A DNA stretch of 64,000 nucleotides from positions 558,001 through 622,000 of the forward strand of contig NZ_CP159290.1 in assembly GCF_040448685.1 (NCBI RefSeq). The letters run 5' to 3'. Positions within the stretch are counted from its first letter, which is position 1. Each line of letters starts with the position of its first letter. The stretch is from Cellulosimicrobium sp. ES-005 (GTDB taxonomy: Bacteria > Actinomycetota > Actinomycetes > Actinomycetales > Cellulomonadaceae). This document shows, one piece after another, positions 18,049 to 27,385 of the stretch. The notes below the pieces were generated by a model. The model saw only the letters and a list, made by a program, of their open reading frames with translations, did no database searches and had not been told where the DNA came from. A program made the translations under genes and the position numbers.

Positions 18049-19719
18049 TCAGGAGCAGTCGAGCGCGTCGTGCTCGACGTCGACCGTCGAGGTGATGTCC
18101 TCGCCGTCGATCGTCGCGGTGCCCGTGACGGTCACCGAGCCGCTCTCGACCGAGGCCGAGCGCACCGCGAACGACTGGTACGCGTTCTTGCCCGGGGCGA
18201 CGTCGGCGAACTCGCGGGTGCCGTAGGCGGTCGCGAGGGTCACGTCGACCGGCGAGTCCTCGCCGTTCGCCGCGCGGACCGCGAGGTACGCCTGGCCGGC
18301 GAGGCACCGGGGCTGCACCGTGACGTCGAGGTCGAGCTGCCCGCTCGGGGTGCCGTAGACCTCGAGCTCGTAGAGCGAGAAGCCCCACTGCGTCGCGCGC
18401 TCGGTGAGGTAGAGGCGCACGTACCGGCCGGTGCCGGAGACGTCCAGCTCGTCGTACCCGCCGTCACCGTCGGCGACGGTGTGCACCGTGGTCCAGGTCT
18501 CGCCGTCCGGCGAGGTCTGGACCTCGTACCCCGACCCGTACGCGGTCTCCCAGTCGATGACGACCTGGCTGAGGTCGTAGCTCGCGCCGAGGTCCACCGC
18601 GATCCACTCCGGGTCGCTCCACGCGCTGCTCCAGCGGGTGCCGGCGTTGCCGTCGACCGCCTTCTCGGCCTCGTGGCCGGCCTCGTCGATGCTGGAGGCC
18701 GTCACGGGGCGGCCCAGGGCGAGCGACTCGTCGCCCTCGTTCCCGCCCCCGCCCTCGGACTCGAAGCAGCGGAGGTAGCGGTAGGACTCCGCGGACGTCT
18801 CGAACGACGGCGCCCAGTCCCACTCGTAGGTGTAGTACTGCACGTACGGCTCGGCCGCGGCGATGATGGCCGGGAGGTCCAGGTCGCCCCGCCCGAGGGC
18901 GACCTGCCGCATGTCGCCCGGCGCGTTCACGTTCACGGCGTCCTTGATGTGCAGCAGCTCGATGCGGTCCCCGTGCTCCTCGATCCACGCGGGGACGTCG
19001 AGGCCGGCGTCGGCCGCCCAGCCGACGTCGAGCTCGAACGTGACGTAGCGCGGGTCGGTGTTCTCCTCGATGACCTCCCACGCGCTGACCATCTCGCCGG
19101 TGACCGGGTCGGGGTACCGCGTGGTGAACTCGCTCTGGTGGTTGTGCAGCACGATCTTGTTCGCGCCGTTCTCGTGTGCGTACTGGCCGAGCTGGTTGAC
19201 GTAGGCCGCGGTCGCGACCGCCTCGTCGTAGGTGCCGTAGCCGCCGGCCATCCCGCCGGTCCCGATGTAGTCCTGACCGAGCGCGACGGCGTACGCGACG
19301 GTCTGGGGCCACGAGCCCCAGTCCGTGCTGCCGTGGCTGGACGACACCTCGAGACCGTACTTGTCGAGGATCGCCCGGTACTCCTCGACGGGCATCGAGT
19401 AGGGCTGGTTGTACGGCTCGACGTTGGTGAAGCCCGCGTCGGCCACCTCCCCGAGCACGCGGTCGATCGTCTCGGCGGACGGCGTCCCCGAGCCCCCGAG
19501 CTCACCGACGTGGGTGTAGAGCTGGATGGAGATCTTGGAGTCGGGAAGCCCGTCGTCCGGGCCGCACGTCTCGGCCGCGGCGAGGGTGGTCGGTGGGCTG
19601 GTCTCGGCTGACGGGGTCGCGACGGCGGGGGCCGCGGCGAACGTGCCCGCGACGAGCGCGCCGCCCGTGAGCGCGGCGCCGAGGCGCCGGGCGCGGGACG
19701 AAGGGTGGGAGATCTGCAT
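18049..19719 (-). CDS. Secreted sugar-phosphate isomerase/epimerase-like TIM barrel with discoidin (F5/8C) domain
   Basis: 556-residue exported protein. A signal peptide (about 1-35, AAPAVATP) is followed by a xylose-isomerase-like TIM barrel (about 50-310; QLYTHVGELGG, DAGFTNVEPYNQPY, IVLHNHQSEF, FELDVGWAADAG with the expected metal-binding Glu/Asp/His). A Gly-rich linker leads to an F5/8C-type sugar-binding module (about 320-455, VTASSIDEAGHEAEKAVDGN). The last ~90 residues form a module also found in the protein at 63282. It may act on a plant or microbial polysaccharide product outside the cell. A GGAG site precedes the ATG, and a LacI-type operator lies between promoter and start. Confidence 0.85.
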   Translation of the reverse strand: MQISHPSSRARRLGAALTGGALVAGTFAAAPAVATPSAETSPPTTLAAAETCGPDDGLPDSKISIQLYTHVGELGGSGTPSAETIDRVLGEVADAGFTNVEPYNQPYSMPVEEYRAILDKYGLEVSSSHGSTDWGSWPQTVAYAVALGQDYIGTGGMAGGYGTYDEAVATAAYVNQLGQYAHENGANKIVLHNHQSEFTTRYPDPVTGEMVSAWEVIEENTDPRYVTFELDVGWAADAGLDVPAWIEEHGDRIELLHIKDAVNVNAPGDMRQVALGRGDLDLPAIIAAAEPYVQYYTYEWDWAPSFETSAESYRYLRCFESEGGGGNEGDESLALGRPVTASSIDEAGHEAEKAVDGNAGTRWSSAWSDPEWIAVDLGASYDLSQVVIDWETAYGSGYEVQTSPDGETWTTVHTVADGDGGYDELDVSGTGRYVRLYLTERATQWGFSLYELEVYGTPSGQLDLDVTVQPRCLAGQAYLAVRAANGEDSPVDVTLATAYGTREFADVAPGKNAYQSFAVRSASVESGSVTVTGTATIDGEDITSTVDVEHDALDCS

Positions 19720-19729
19720 GAGGCTCCAA

Positions 19730-19745
19730 TTGACAGCGTTGTCGA
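19730..19745. promoter_or_regulatory. LacI-family-type operator
   Basis: TTGACAGCGTTGTCGA is a nearly perfect palindrome with a central CG step, close to the TTGACAACGTTGTCAA form typical of LacI-family sites. It lies 11 bp upstream of the minus-strand ATG at 19719, downstream of the predicted promoter, a good place for repression. No lacI-type gene is in the window. Confidence 0.6.
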
Positions 19746-19790
19746 TTTGGCTGACGAACATGCGACTTCTGATGTCACGTGTGCAAAAGT

Positions 19791-19819
19791 AGTCTTGTGG
19801 TCGGCCATGACCGTGTCAA
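19791..19819 (-). promoter_or_regulatory. Sigma-70-type promoter of the secreted TIM-barrel gene
   Basis: On the minus strand TTGACA (19819-19814) is followed after 17 nt by AAGACT (19796-19791). The -35 is a consensus match and the -10 is weaker. Transcription would cross the LacI-type operator at 19730-19745. Confidence 0.5.
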
Positions 19820-19881
19820 GGGCGAGCCGCGCCGCCACGGGCGGCGCCGTGCCTCGCGCAGCGCACCGCCGCGAGACGACA

Positions 19882-19917
19882 CAGGGCGGGTCCTCCCGTC
19901 GGGGAGGACCCGCCCTG
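19882..19917 (-). terminator. Terminator of the sugar ABC ATPase gene
   Basis: A perfect 16-bp stem (19882-19897 with 19902-19917) and GTCG tetraloop, 22 bp beyond the minus-strand stop at 19940. Confidence 0.85.
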
Positions 19918-19939
19918 TGGCGGTGCGGCGTGACGGGTG

Positions 19940-21064
19940 TCAGCTGATGCGCTGGCCCGACGCCGCGCCGAAGACGTGCGAGTGACCCGGGCGGATCGTC
20001 ACGTAGATGCGCTCGCCCTTGGCCGGGACGTTGCGCGGGTCGACGCGGACGATGACCTGGTTGTCGCCGGCGCCCGAGTGGACGTCGGCCTGCGCGGCCA
20101 GGTCGCCCTTGAGCGTGCCGTAGACGAACGCGTCGGAGCCGAGCTCCTCGACGATGTTCACCTCGACCGGGAACGCGGCCTCGTTCGCCTGCGACACGAC
20201 GTCGAGCGACTCGGGGCGGAAGCCGATGGTGACCTTGCCGTTGTCCGCCTCGGTGATCTTCGCGGCCGTCTCGCGCTCGAGCGCGATGCGGGCCGGGCCG
20301 ACCTCGGCGACGCCGTTCTTGACCACGAACGTGCCGATGTTCATCGCCGGCGAGCCGATGAAGCCCGCGACGAAGACGTTGGCCGGCGTGTCGTACATCT
20401 CGCGCGGCGTGCCGACCTGCTGGAGCAGACCGTCCTTGAGGACCGCGATGCGGTCGCCCATGGTGAGGGCCTCGGTCTGGTCGTGCGTGACGTAGACGGT
20501 CGTGACGCCGAGACGACGCTGGAGCGACGCGATCTGCGTACGGGTCTGGACGCGGAGCTTGGCGTCGAGGTTCGACAGCGGCTCGTCCATGAGGAACACC
20601 TGCGGCTGGCGGACGATCGCACGGCCCATGGCGACGCGCTGGCGCTGACCACCGGAGAGCGCCTTCGGCTTGCGGTCGAGGTACTCGGTGAGGTCGAGGA
20701 TCTTCGCGGCCTCCTCGACGCGCTGGCGGATCTCCGCCTTCGGCGTGCCGGCGATCTTCAGCGCGAAGCCCATGTTGTCCGCGACGGACATGTGCGGGTA
20801 CAGCGCGTAGTTCTGGAACACCATCGCGATGTCGCGGTCCTTCGGCTGGACGTCCGTGACGTCGCGGTCGCCGATGTAGATGTGACCGCCGTTGACGTCC
20901 TCGAGGCCCGCGAGCATGCGGAGCGAGGTCGACTTGCCGCAGCCCGAGGGGCCGACGAGGACGAGGAACTCGCCATCCTCGATGTGCAGGTTGAGCTGGT
21001 CCACGGCGGGACGCTCGGTCCCGGGGTAGAGCCGGGTTGCGTGGTCGTAGGTGACCGTAGCCAT
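19940..21064 (-). CDS. Sugar ABC transporter ATP-binding protein (UgpC/MsmX type)
   Basis: 374-residue ATPase that energises carbohydrate importers; MsmX-type proteins often serve several permeases. Walker [14 protein letters not shown], signature LSGGQRQRVAMGRA, Walker B VFLMDEPLSNLD and switch His in VTHDQTEALT are intact. The C-terminal TOBE domain (about 240-374) is present. No permease or binding protein is nearby, which fits a shared ATPase. ATG 21064 follows a GGAGGGATG site about 12 nt upstream. Confidence 0.92.
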   Translation of the reverse strand: MATVTYDHATRLYPGTERPAVDQLNLHIEDGEFLVLVGPSGCGKSTSLRMLAGLEDVNGGHIYIGDRDVTDVQPKDRDIAMVFQNYALYPHMSVADNMGFALKIAGTPKAEIRQRVEEAAKILDLTEYLDRKPKALSGGQRQRVAMGRAIVRQPQVFLMDEPLSNLDAKLRVQTRTQIASLQRRLGVTTVYVTHDQTEALTMGDRIAVLKDGLLQQVGTPREMYDTPANVFVAGFIGSPAMNIGTFVVKNGVAEVGPARIALERETAAKITEADNGKVTIGFRPESLDVVSQANEAAFPVEVNIVEELGSDAFVYGTLKGDLAAQADVHSGAGDNQVIVRVDPRNVPAKGERIYVTIRPGHSHVFGAASGQRIS

Positions 21065-21314
21065 GACTGGTACATCCCTCCACCGGCAGGTACGTGCCGG
21101 ACGATCCGTTGTGCAGTGACGTGCCACGTCGACGTAGCTGTTCGCGATGGCGGACGAGCGTGTCTTCGACGACACAGAAGAAGTCGGACCCCCTCTTACC
21201 CGAGCAGGGGACCCGACGTCATCGTGGACCCGATACTACTCCCGGTTCTGAGTGCTTCGTCACAGGGCCGGTCACGATCGGGCAGCGGTTTCGTGGTGCC
21301 CCGGGCCGGGGCGC

Positions 21315-22181
21315 TCAGGTCCCCGGGCGCCCCAGCAGGTCGGCGAGCAGGTCGAGCACCGCGGCCAGCGCGTCCGCGTCCGGCACCCGCTGCGCCGCGA
21401 GCGTCGTGCCGTCGCCCACCTTGACCCCGAGGTCGCCCGGGCCGAGCACGGCGAACGCGGTCTCGTCCGTCGTGTCGTCCCCGGCGTACAGCACGCGCGT
21501 CCGCGCGTCAGGGAGCCCGGCGTCGTGCCCGACGACGTCCCGCAGCCGGTCCACCGCCTCGCCCTTCGACGTCTCGACGACGGCGACCTCGACCACGTCC
21601 TTGCCGTGCATCGCGTGCAGCCCGAGGCGCTCGGCCACCGCGTCCGCGGCGTCCTCGGCGGCGCGCGTGTCCGCCGCGGACGCGAGCCGCGTGTGCAGGA
21701 CGGCGGCGCTCGGCTTGTCCTGCACCCAGGCCCCCTCGCGCCCCGCGACCGCGTCGGCGAACCCCGCGCGCAGCGCGTCGAGGAGGTCCGCCTGGTCCCG
21801 GGTGAGCTCCACGGGGACGGCCTCGACCCCCGCGGGCGTGACGACGCCCGTCTCGGCGCCGTGGCTGCCCACGAGGAAGGTCCCGACGGGTGGCCGGCTG
21901 CGCTCGGCGAGGTCCGCGAGGTGGCGCCCGGAGACCAGGGCGAGGCGCGTCGTCGTCCCGGCGAGGACCGCCCCGAGGCGGTCGACGGCGGCCCGTGCGG
22001 CGGGCGCCATGCGTGCCGCGTGCGGGTCGTCGACGAGCGGCGCGAGGGTCCCGTCGAAGTCGAGCGCGACGAGCCGGGGGTGCGGGGCGTCGCCGCCGTC
22101 CGCCGCGAACGCGCGCGCGGCCTCGGCGACGGGACGGGGCGGCGTCACCGGCTGCGAGGCGACGTCGTCGGGCCGGGTCAC
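21315..22181 (-). CDS. otsB: Trehalose-6-phosphate phosphatase
   Basis: HAD-superfamily phosphatase completing trehalose synthesis; 288 residues. Motif I is LVALDFDGTLAPL (two catalytic Asp), motif II includes LALVSGRHLADL, and motif IV is LYAGDDTTDETAF. VGSHGAETGV is characteristic of OtsB. The GTG start overlaps the otsA stop as GTGA, so the two enzymes are coupled in order otsA-otsB. Confidence 0.92.
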   Translation of the reverse strand: MTRPDDVASQPVTPPRPVAEAARAFAADGGDAPHPRLVALDFDGTLAPLVDDPHAARMAPAARAAVDRLGAVLAGTTTRLALVSGRHLADLAERSRPPVGTFLVGSHGAETGVVTPAGVEAVPVELTRDQADLLDALRAGFADAVAGREGAWVQDKPSAAVLHTRLASAADTRAAEDAADAVAERLGLHAMHGKDVVEVAVVETSKGEAVDRLRDVVGHDAGLPDARTRVLYAGDDTTDETAFAVLGPGDLGVKVGDGTTLAAQRVPDADALAAVLDLLADLLGRPGT

Positions 22182-23671
22182 GCGCCGGCCCCCGCGGCGA
22201 GGTCGGCCTGCGCGCCGTCCTGGCCCGCGTCGTCGGGCCGCCGGTGCGGCACGCGCGAGGGCATGGCCGTGAGGACCCCCAGGAACGACTCCGACCACTT
22301 CGCGACGTCGTCGTTGAGGACCTTGCGCCGCAGGCGGCGCATGCGCTTGCGCTGCTCGCGGTGGTCCATGTGCGCGGCCGCCACGATGATGTCCTTCATC
22401 CCGTCGATGTCGTGGGGGTTGACGAGGAGCGCGCCGGAGGAGAGCTCGTCCGCGGCGCCCGTGAACTCCGAGAGGACCAGCACGCCGCGGTCGTCCGAGC
22501 GGGCGGCGACGTACTCCTTGGCGACGAGGTTCATGCCGTCGCGCAGCGAGGTGACGAGCATGACGTCCGCCGCGAGGTACAGCGCGGCCATCTCCTCGGG
22601 CGGGTAGGAGTGGTGCAGGTAGTGGATCGCGGCGTGCCCGATCTCCGCGTACTCGCCGTTGATCCGCCCGACCGCGCCCTCGACGTGCTCGCGCAGCTCC
22701 TGGTAGGCGTCGACGTTCTCGCGGCTCGGGCTCGCGACCTGGACGAGCGTGGCGTGCTCGACGTCGAGGCGGCCGTCCTGCAGCAGCTCGCCGTACGCCT
22801 TGATGCGGTGCCGGATGCCCTTGGTGTAGTCGAGGCGGTCGACGCCGAGCATCATGACGTCCGGGTCGCCGAGGTCCGCGCGGATCTCGCGCGAGCGCTG
22901 CTGGACCTCGGGCGTGCGGGCGAGCTCGTCGAACCGGCGCGAGTCGATCGAGATGGGGAACGCGGCAGCGCGGACGTGGCGGTCGCGCCCGTCCTCGCCC
23001 GGGACCGTGATGATCGGCCCGCGCGTCGTGTGGGCGCGCAGCCGCCGCACCGCACGGATGAAGTTCGCGGCGTCGCCCGCGCGCTGGAAGCCCACGAGGT
23101 CCGCGCCGAGGAGGCCGTCGAGCACCTGCCGGCGCCACGGGAGCTGCTGGAACAGCTCGAGCGGCGGGAAGGGGATGTGGTTGAAGAACCCGATCCGCAC
23201 GTCGGGGCGCTGGGCGCGGATCATCTGCGGCACGAGCTGGAGCTGGTAGTCGTGCACCCACACGACGCCGCCCGGGGAGACCTGCGCGACCGCGGCGTCG
23301 GCGAAGCGCTGGTTGACGCGGCGGTACGCCTCCCACCACGTGCGGTGGTACGTGGGCGGCGAGATGACGTCGTGGTACAGCGGCCAGAGCGTGTCGTTGG
23401 AGAAGCCCTCGTAGTAGCGCTCGATCTCGTCCGCGGAGAGGGTGACGGGCACGAGCCGCATGTCGTCGGCGTCGAACGGGTCGCTCGCGAGGTCGGGCGC
23501 GCCGGACCAGCCGACCCAGGCGCCGTCGGACGCCTGCATGACCGGCTCGAGCGCCGTGACGAGACCGCCGGGCGAGCGGTTCCACTCGACGTGGCCGCCG
23601 GGTCCGACCGTGAAGTCCACGGGCAGCCGGTTGGCCACCACGACGAGATCGAATCCGTCTTTGCCTGTCAA
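22178..23671 (-). CDS. otsA: Trehalose-6-phosphate synthase
   Basis: GT20 glycosyltransferase making trehalose-6-phosphate from UDP-/GDP-glucose and glucose-6-phosphate; 497 residues. VVVANRLPVDF is the N-terminal hallmark, followed by RSPGGLVTALEPV, VWVHDYQLQLVPQMIR, FNHIPFPP and GVDRLDYTKGI; the C-terminal donor-site segment SLRDGMNLVAKEYVA is intact. The start is a rare TTG: AAGGAG lies 7 nt upstream of TTG 23671, and the encoded protein begins right at the conserved region. Upstream ATG/GTG starts would add a non-conserved tail. Confidence 0.92.
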   Translation of the reverse strand: MTGKDGFDLVVVANRLPVDFTVGPGGHVEWNRSPGGLVTALEPVMQASDGAWVGWSGAPDLASDPFDADDMRLVPVTLSADEIERYYEGFSNDTLWPLYHDVISPPTYHRTWWEAYRRVNQRFADAAVAQVSPGGVVWVHDYQLQLVPQMIRAQRPDVRIGFFNHIPFPPLELFQQLPWRRQVLDGLLGADLVGFQRAGDAANFIRAVRRLRAHTTRGPIITVPGEDGRDRHVRAAAFPISIDSRRFDELARTPEVQQRSREIRADLGDPDVMMLGVDRLDYTKGIRHRIKAYGELLQDGRLDVEHATLVQVASPSRENVDAYQELREHVEGAVGRINGEYAEIGHAAIHYLHHSYPPEEMAALYLAADVMLVTSLRDGMNLVAKEYVAARSDDRGVLVLSEFTGAADELSSGALLVNPHDIDGMKDIIVAAAHMDHREQRKRMRRLRRKVLNDDVAKWSESFLGVLTAMPSRVPHRRPDDAGQDGAQADLAAGAGA

Positions 23672-23678
23672 TGGACTT

Positions 23679-23684
23679 CTCCTT
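23679..23684 (-). promoter_or_regulatory. Ribosome-binding site that fixes the otsA TTG start
   Basis: On the minus strand AAGGAG (complement of CTCCTT at 23679-23684) sits 7 nt before TTG 23671. No ATG or GTG lies between them in frame. Confidence 0.75.
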
Positions 23685-23832
23685 GAGCTTCGATGGATCG
23701 CGCCTGGGCGACCCAGGGTAGTCGTGCCGCCCGGCGCGCGGACGGGACGTCCGTCCCGGGCCGACCCGCCCACCAGGTCGGCCGGGCCCGTCCGGAAGGC
23801 GACGACCGGCCCGCTGCCGCTACCTTGTCACC

Positions 23833-25554
23833 ATGGAGGAGCCCACGCAGCGCGTCGACGCGCGGACCGCCCCGGGCGGCCCGGCGCGCGGGCCCGCACC
23901 GGGGAGCGAGGTCGGGGGCTACCTCATCGGCTCGCGGCTCGGGTCGGGCGCCATGGGCACCGTCCACAGCGCGCACGACGGCGGCGGGAACCTCGTCGCG
24001 ATCAAGCTCCTGCACGCGCACGTCGACCTCGACGCCGCGGCCCAGGGACGCGAGCGGCTGCGGCGCGAGGCGCTCGCCCTGCAGCGCCTGCGCCACCCCG
24101 CCGTCGCGCAGATCCTCGACGTCGAGCTCGACGGACCCGACGCGTTCATCGTCACCGAGCTCGTCGACGGCCCGACCCTCGAGGACGAGGTCGCCGAGGG
24201 CGGCCCGCTCGACCCGTGGGACCTCTACGAGCTCGCCGACCAGCTCGCCGCCGCGCTCGAGTCGGTGCACGCGGCCGGCGTCGTGCACCGCGACCTCAAG
24301 CCGAGCAACGTCATGGTCTCCTCGCGCGGCCCGGTGCTCATCGACTTCGGCATCGCGCAGGGCCTGGAGGACGCGCGCGTCACGTCGACCGGCCTCGTCA
24401 TGGGGACGCCGGGCTACCTCGCGCCCGAGCTGCTCGAGGGCGCCGCCCCGAGCGTCGGGAGCGACTGGTGGGGCTGGGCCGCGCTCCTCGCCTACGCCGC
24501 GACGGGCCGGGCCCCGTTCGGAGTGCGACCGACCGACGTCGTCCTGGCCCGTGCCCGCAGCGGGCGGCCCGACCTCGCCGGCCTCGGGCCGGTCACGGCC
24601 CGCGTGCTCGCCGGGGCCCTGCACGCGGACCCCGCGCAGCGGCTCGGCCCGACGGAGGTCGTCGCCGCCCTGCGGCACGCCGCCGACACGGGCGACGCGG
24701 CCCCCGCGACCCAGGTCGTCGGGCCGCCCACCGGTCCCACGCAGGTCGTGCCGCCGGTCGCCGTCGTCCCGGGCGGCACCGGCGCCCAGGCGTGGACCGG
24801 CCGGGCGCAGGTCGTGCCACCGCCCCTGCCCACGTCGCAGTCCCAGGTCAACGACGGCCGCACCATGGCCGTGCCGACGGGCCACGACCTCCTGGACGAC
24901 CTCGGGGCCCCGCCCGTCGGGGACGACGGCGAGCCGCTCTACGTGCGGCCCGTGCCCGCCGCGCGCCGCACCGCGCTGCTCCTCCTCGCGGCCCCGCTCG
25001 TCCTGCTCGGGATGCTGCACCCGGGCGTCGCGTTCGTCGTGCTCTCCGTGCTGGTCGTCCTCGCGCGCGTCGTCGGGGTGACGACGGAGTCGCTGCACGC
25101 ACGGCGCGAGCGGCGCGGCGTCTCGCCCCGGGACACGGTGCGGGCCGTCGCGGCCTCGCCCTGGTACGTCGTGCGCGCCACGGTCGGGGCGCTCCCGTCG
25201 CTGCTCGTCGCGGCCTGCGCGGGGGTGCTCGTCGTCGTGGCCGGGTGGTGGCTGCTGGAGTCCGACCGCTGGGTCGTCGTCGAGGGCGCGGACGGCGGCA
25301 ACTCGCCGGTCGTCACGACCGTGGTCCTGGGACTCGCGTCGTTCGCGGCCGTCGTGCTCGCGTGGTCCGGGCCGCTGACCCACCTCACGCGCTACGGGAC
25401 GCGGACCGCACTCGCGCGGCTCGCCCCGGGCCGCACCGGGACCCTGGTCCTCGCGGGACTCGGGCTCGCCCTCACGATCCTGTGCGTCGTCCTCCTCGCC
25501 GGCGACCCCGAGGTGACGTGGTGGCCGTTCCCCGGGCCCCCGTCGCTGCGCTGA
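23833..25554 (+). CDS. Membrane-anchored serine/threonine protein kinase (PknB type)
   Basis: 573 residues. The kinase domain (about 30-285) has all catalytic elements: glycine loop LGSGAMGTVHSA, VAIKLL lysine, VVHRDLKPSNVM, LIDFGIAQ and the GTPGYLAPELL activation region. A Pro/Gln/Val-rich linker (about 290-375) leads to a C-terminal membrane part with about five hydrophobic segments. There are no PASTA or other recognised sensor domains. TACCTT at 23821-23826 lies 6 nt before the ATG, suggesting a leaderless mRNA. Targets are unknown; it is divergent from otsA. Confidence 0.9.
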   Translation: MEEPTQRVDARTAPGGPARGPAPGSEVGGYLIGSRLGSGAMGTVHSAHDGGGNLVAIKLLHAHVDLDAAAQGRERLRREALALQRLRHPAVAQILDVELDGPDAFIVTELVDGPTLEDEVAEGGPLDPWDLYELADQLAAALESVHAAGVVHRDLKPSNVMVSSRGPVLIDFGIAQGLEDARVTSTGLVMGTPGYLAPELLEGAAPSVGSDWWGWAALLAYAATGRAPFGVRPTDVVLARARSGRPDLAGLGPVTARVLAGALHADPAQRLGPTEVVAALRHAADTGDAAPATQVVGPPTGPTQVVPPVAVVPGGTGAQAWTGRAQVVPPPLPTSQSQVNDGRTMAVPTGHDLLDDLGAPPVGDDGEPLYVRPVPAARRTALLLLAAPLVLLGMLHPGVAFVVLSVLVVLARVVGVTTESLHARRERRGVSPRDTVRAVAASPWYVVRATVGALPSLLVAACAGVLVVVAGWWLLESDRWVVVEGADGGNSPVVTTVVLGLASFAAVVLAWSGPLTHLTRYGTRTALARLAPGRTGTLVLAGLGLALTILCVVLLAGDPEVTWWPFPGPPSLR

Positions 25555-25629
25555 GCGCCCGGCCAGGTCGACCGACCCGTCCTGGACGTTCCCAGCCCGC
25601 TACCAGCACGCATGCGTAGGATGGGCGCC

Positions 25630-26202
25630 GTGCTCCGGACGACGGTGCCGCGCGCGTGGTCGCGCGGCGTGACGCGCACGTCCGTCGTGCCCGTGACCGG
25701 CCGGTTCCTCGGCCCCGCCCTCCTGCTCCTCACGCTCCTCGCCGCCCTGGTGACGCAGCTCGCCGACCGCGGGTACGCCGTCGTGCACCAGTGCGTCACG
25801 GTGCCGGGGGCGTGGGGCGTCGCCGGGATGCACCTCGCGCTCGTCCACGAGACCCCCGACTGCCCGTCCGGTACCGCGCTCGGCGGCGACCCCGCCGCCA
25901 TGGTCACCGTGGTGGGCGTGCTCGCGCTCCCCGTCGTGGCCGCCCACGCGGTGGCCGCGGCCGTCGCGTGGGGCGTCTCGGCGTGGGCGCGGCGCGCCCA
26001 CGAGCGCTCGCGGGCCGTCGTGAGCGGCGCGGCCCGCGCGCTGCGGACGGTCGTGCGCGGTGCGGCGCGCCCGGTGGGCGCGCTGGTGGGTGCCCGGCGG
26101 GTCGTCCGCCCGGTGCCCGACGCCGTCCCCGCCGCGCTCCACCACCTCGCGGACGCGGTGGTGCGCACGCGGCGCGGGCCGCCGCGGCTCGCCCTGGTCT
26201 GA
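25630..26202 (+). CDS. Small membrane protein of unknown function
   Basis: About 190 residues with two clear hydrophobic segments (after GRFLGPALL, and PAAMVTVVGVLALPVVAAHAV split by a short polar region) and an Arg-rich C-terminal third. Two cysteines lie in the loop between the segments (HQCVTV, PDCPSG), probably outside. I recognise no family. TAGGAT at 25617-25622 is a likely -10 seven nt before GTG 25630; in-frame ATGs at 25612 and 25621 overlap that hexamer and are less likely. It lies between a kinase and a thiol oxidoreductase. Confidence 0.55.
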   Translation: MLRTTVPRAWSRGVTRTSVVPVTGRFLGPALLLLTLLAALVTQLADRGYAVVHQCVTVPGAWGVAGMHLALVHETPDCPSGTALGGDPAAMVTVVGVLALPVVAAHAVAAAVAWGVSAWARRAHERSRAVVSGAARALRTVVRGAARPVGALVGARRVVRPVPDAVPAALHHLADAVVRTRRGPPRLALV

Positions 26203-26305
26203 CGCCGCCGTCTGACGACGCCGTCGGACGCACGGCCCAGCGCGACCCCCGTCGGCGCGCACCCCGACACATCCCCAGCTCTCGGAACTCCCTCGGAGGA
26301 CGACC

Positions 26306-27160
26306 ATGCCCAGCAACGAAGCCCAGACCAAGGCCCAGCGCCGCGAGGCCGCGCGCGCGGAGGCCCTCGCGCTGCGCGAGGCGCAGGCCAAGCGCGACAA
26401 GCGGAACCGCCTCATCACGATCGGAGCGCTCGTCGCGGGCGTCCTCGTCCTCGTCGGCGTGTTCCTCGCCGTGTGGATCCCGGCCATGAAGGACCAGAAC
26501 AAGACGATCGACGCCGTCGCGGCCGGCAACCTCGCCGACGTGACCAGCCCGTCCACCGCGCGCGACGACGGCGGCATCCCCCTCGGCGCCGACGGCGCCG
26601 CCGGGACGGAGAACGACGGAGCGGTCGAGGTCGGCGTGTACCTCGACTACATGTGCCCCATCTGCGGCCAGTTCGAGGAGACGAACGGCCCGACGCTCGA
26701 CCAGCTCCGCGAGTCGGGCGACGTGACCGTCGTGCTGCACCCCGTCGCGATCCTCGACCGCATGGCGAACGCGCAGCAGTTCTCGACCCGCTCCGCGGCG
26801 GCCGCCGCGTGGATCGCGGACCGCGCGCCGGAGCAGATGAACGCGTTCAACGCGATCATGTTCCAGAACCAGCCGGAGGAGAACAAGGAGACGCTCACCG
26901 ACGAGCAGATCGCGGACCTCGCCGAGCAGGCCGGCGTCCCGGCCGACGTCGCCGCGGGCATCGCCGACGGGACCGCGGTCGAGACGTTCGGCGACTGGGC
27001 CGCCACCGCGACGAGCCTCGTCACCCAGGACGAGGCGCTCGCGAACCCGCAGTCGGGCGGCTTCGGCACGCCGACGATCACGATCGACGGCAAGCGCTGG
27101 GACGGCAACTGGAGCGACCCGAGCGCGCTCTCCGACGCCGTCACGGCCGCGCAGGGCTGA
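26306..27160 (+). CDS. DsbA-like thioredoxin-fold protein, membrane anchored
   Basis: 284-residue thiol-disulfide oxidoreductase of the actinobacterial DsbA/Thioredoxin_4 group. A charged N-terminal tail (residues 1-33) precedes one transmembrane segment (about 34-58), then the extracytoplasmic domain with the redox motif CPIC in LDYMCPICGQFEE near residue 115 and the cis-Pro loop FGTPTITIDG near 255. It likely helps fold exported proteins. GGAGGA lies 6 nt before the ATG. Confidence 0.85.
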   Translation: MPSNEAQTKAQRREAARAEALALREAQAKRDKRNRLITIGALVAGVLVLVGVFLAVWIPAMKDQNKTIDAVAAGNLADVTSPSTARDDGGIPLGADGAAGTENDGAVEVGVYLDYMCPICGQFEETNGPTLDQLRESGDVTVVLHPVAILDRMANAQQFSTRSAAAAAWIADRAPEQMNAFNAIMFQNQPEENKETLTDEQIADLAEQAGVPADVAAGIADGTAVETFGDWAATATSLVTQDEALANPQSGGFGTPTITIDGKRWDGNWSDPSALSDAVTAAQG

Positions 27161-27253
27161 CCTCGCGGGCCGGCGCCGCGAGCGGCGTCGGCCCCCGGTC
27201 CCTGGCCGTCGGGCGAGCAGGTAGTCTGTTCGCTCGCCCGGCAGCCCGGGCAC

Positions 27254-27329
27254 GCCGCCTTAGCTCAGCTGGTAGAGCACTCGCCTTGTAAGCGAAAGGT
27301 CGTCGGTTCGAACCCGACAGGCGGCTCCA
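27254..27329 (+). tRNA. tRNA-Thr (anticodon TGT)
   Basis: A full cloverleaf: acceptor arms GCCGCCT (27254-27260) and AGGCGGC (27319-27325), discriminator T and an encoded CCA. The D-arm contains AGCTCAGCTGGTAGAGC, the anticodon loop is CTTGTAA (reads ACA) and the T-loop is GTTCGAA. The outer anticodon stem pair is a C-A mismatch. TAGTCT at 27222-27227 is a possible -10. Confidence 0.95.
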
Positions 27330-27331
27330 CC

Positions 27332-27369
27332 ACGACGCCCCCGGTTCCGTGCGGAACCGGGGGCGTCGT
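27332..27369 (+). terminator. Terminator of tRNA-Thr
   Basis: A perfect 18-bp stem (27332-27349 with 27352-27369) starts 3 nt after the tRNA CCA end. Confidence 0.85.
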
Positions 27370-27385
27370 CGTGTCGGCGCGCTCC

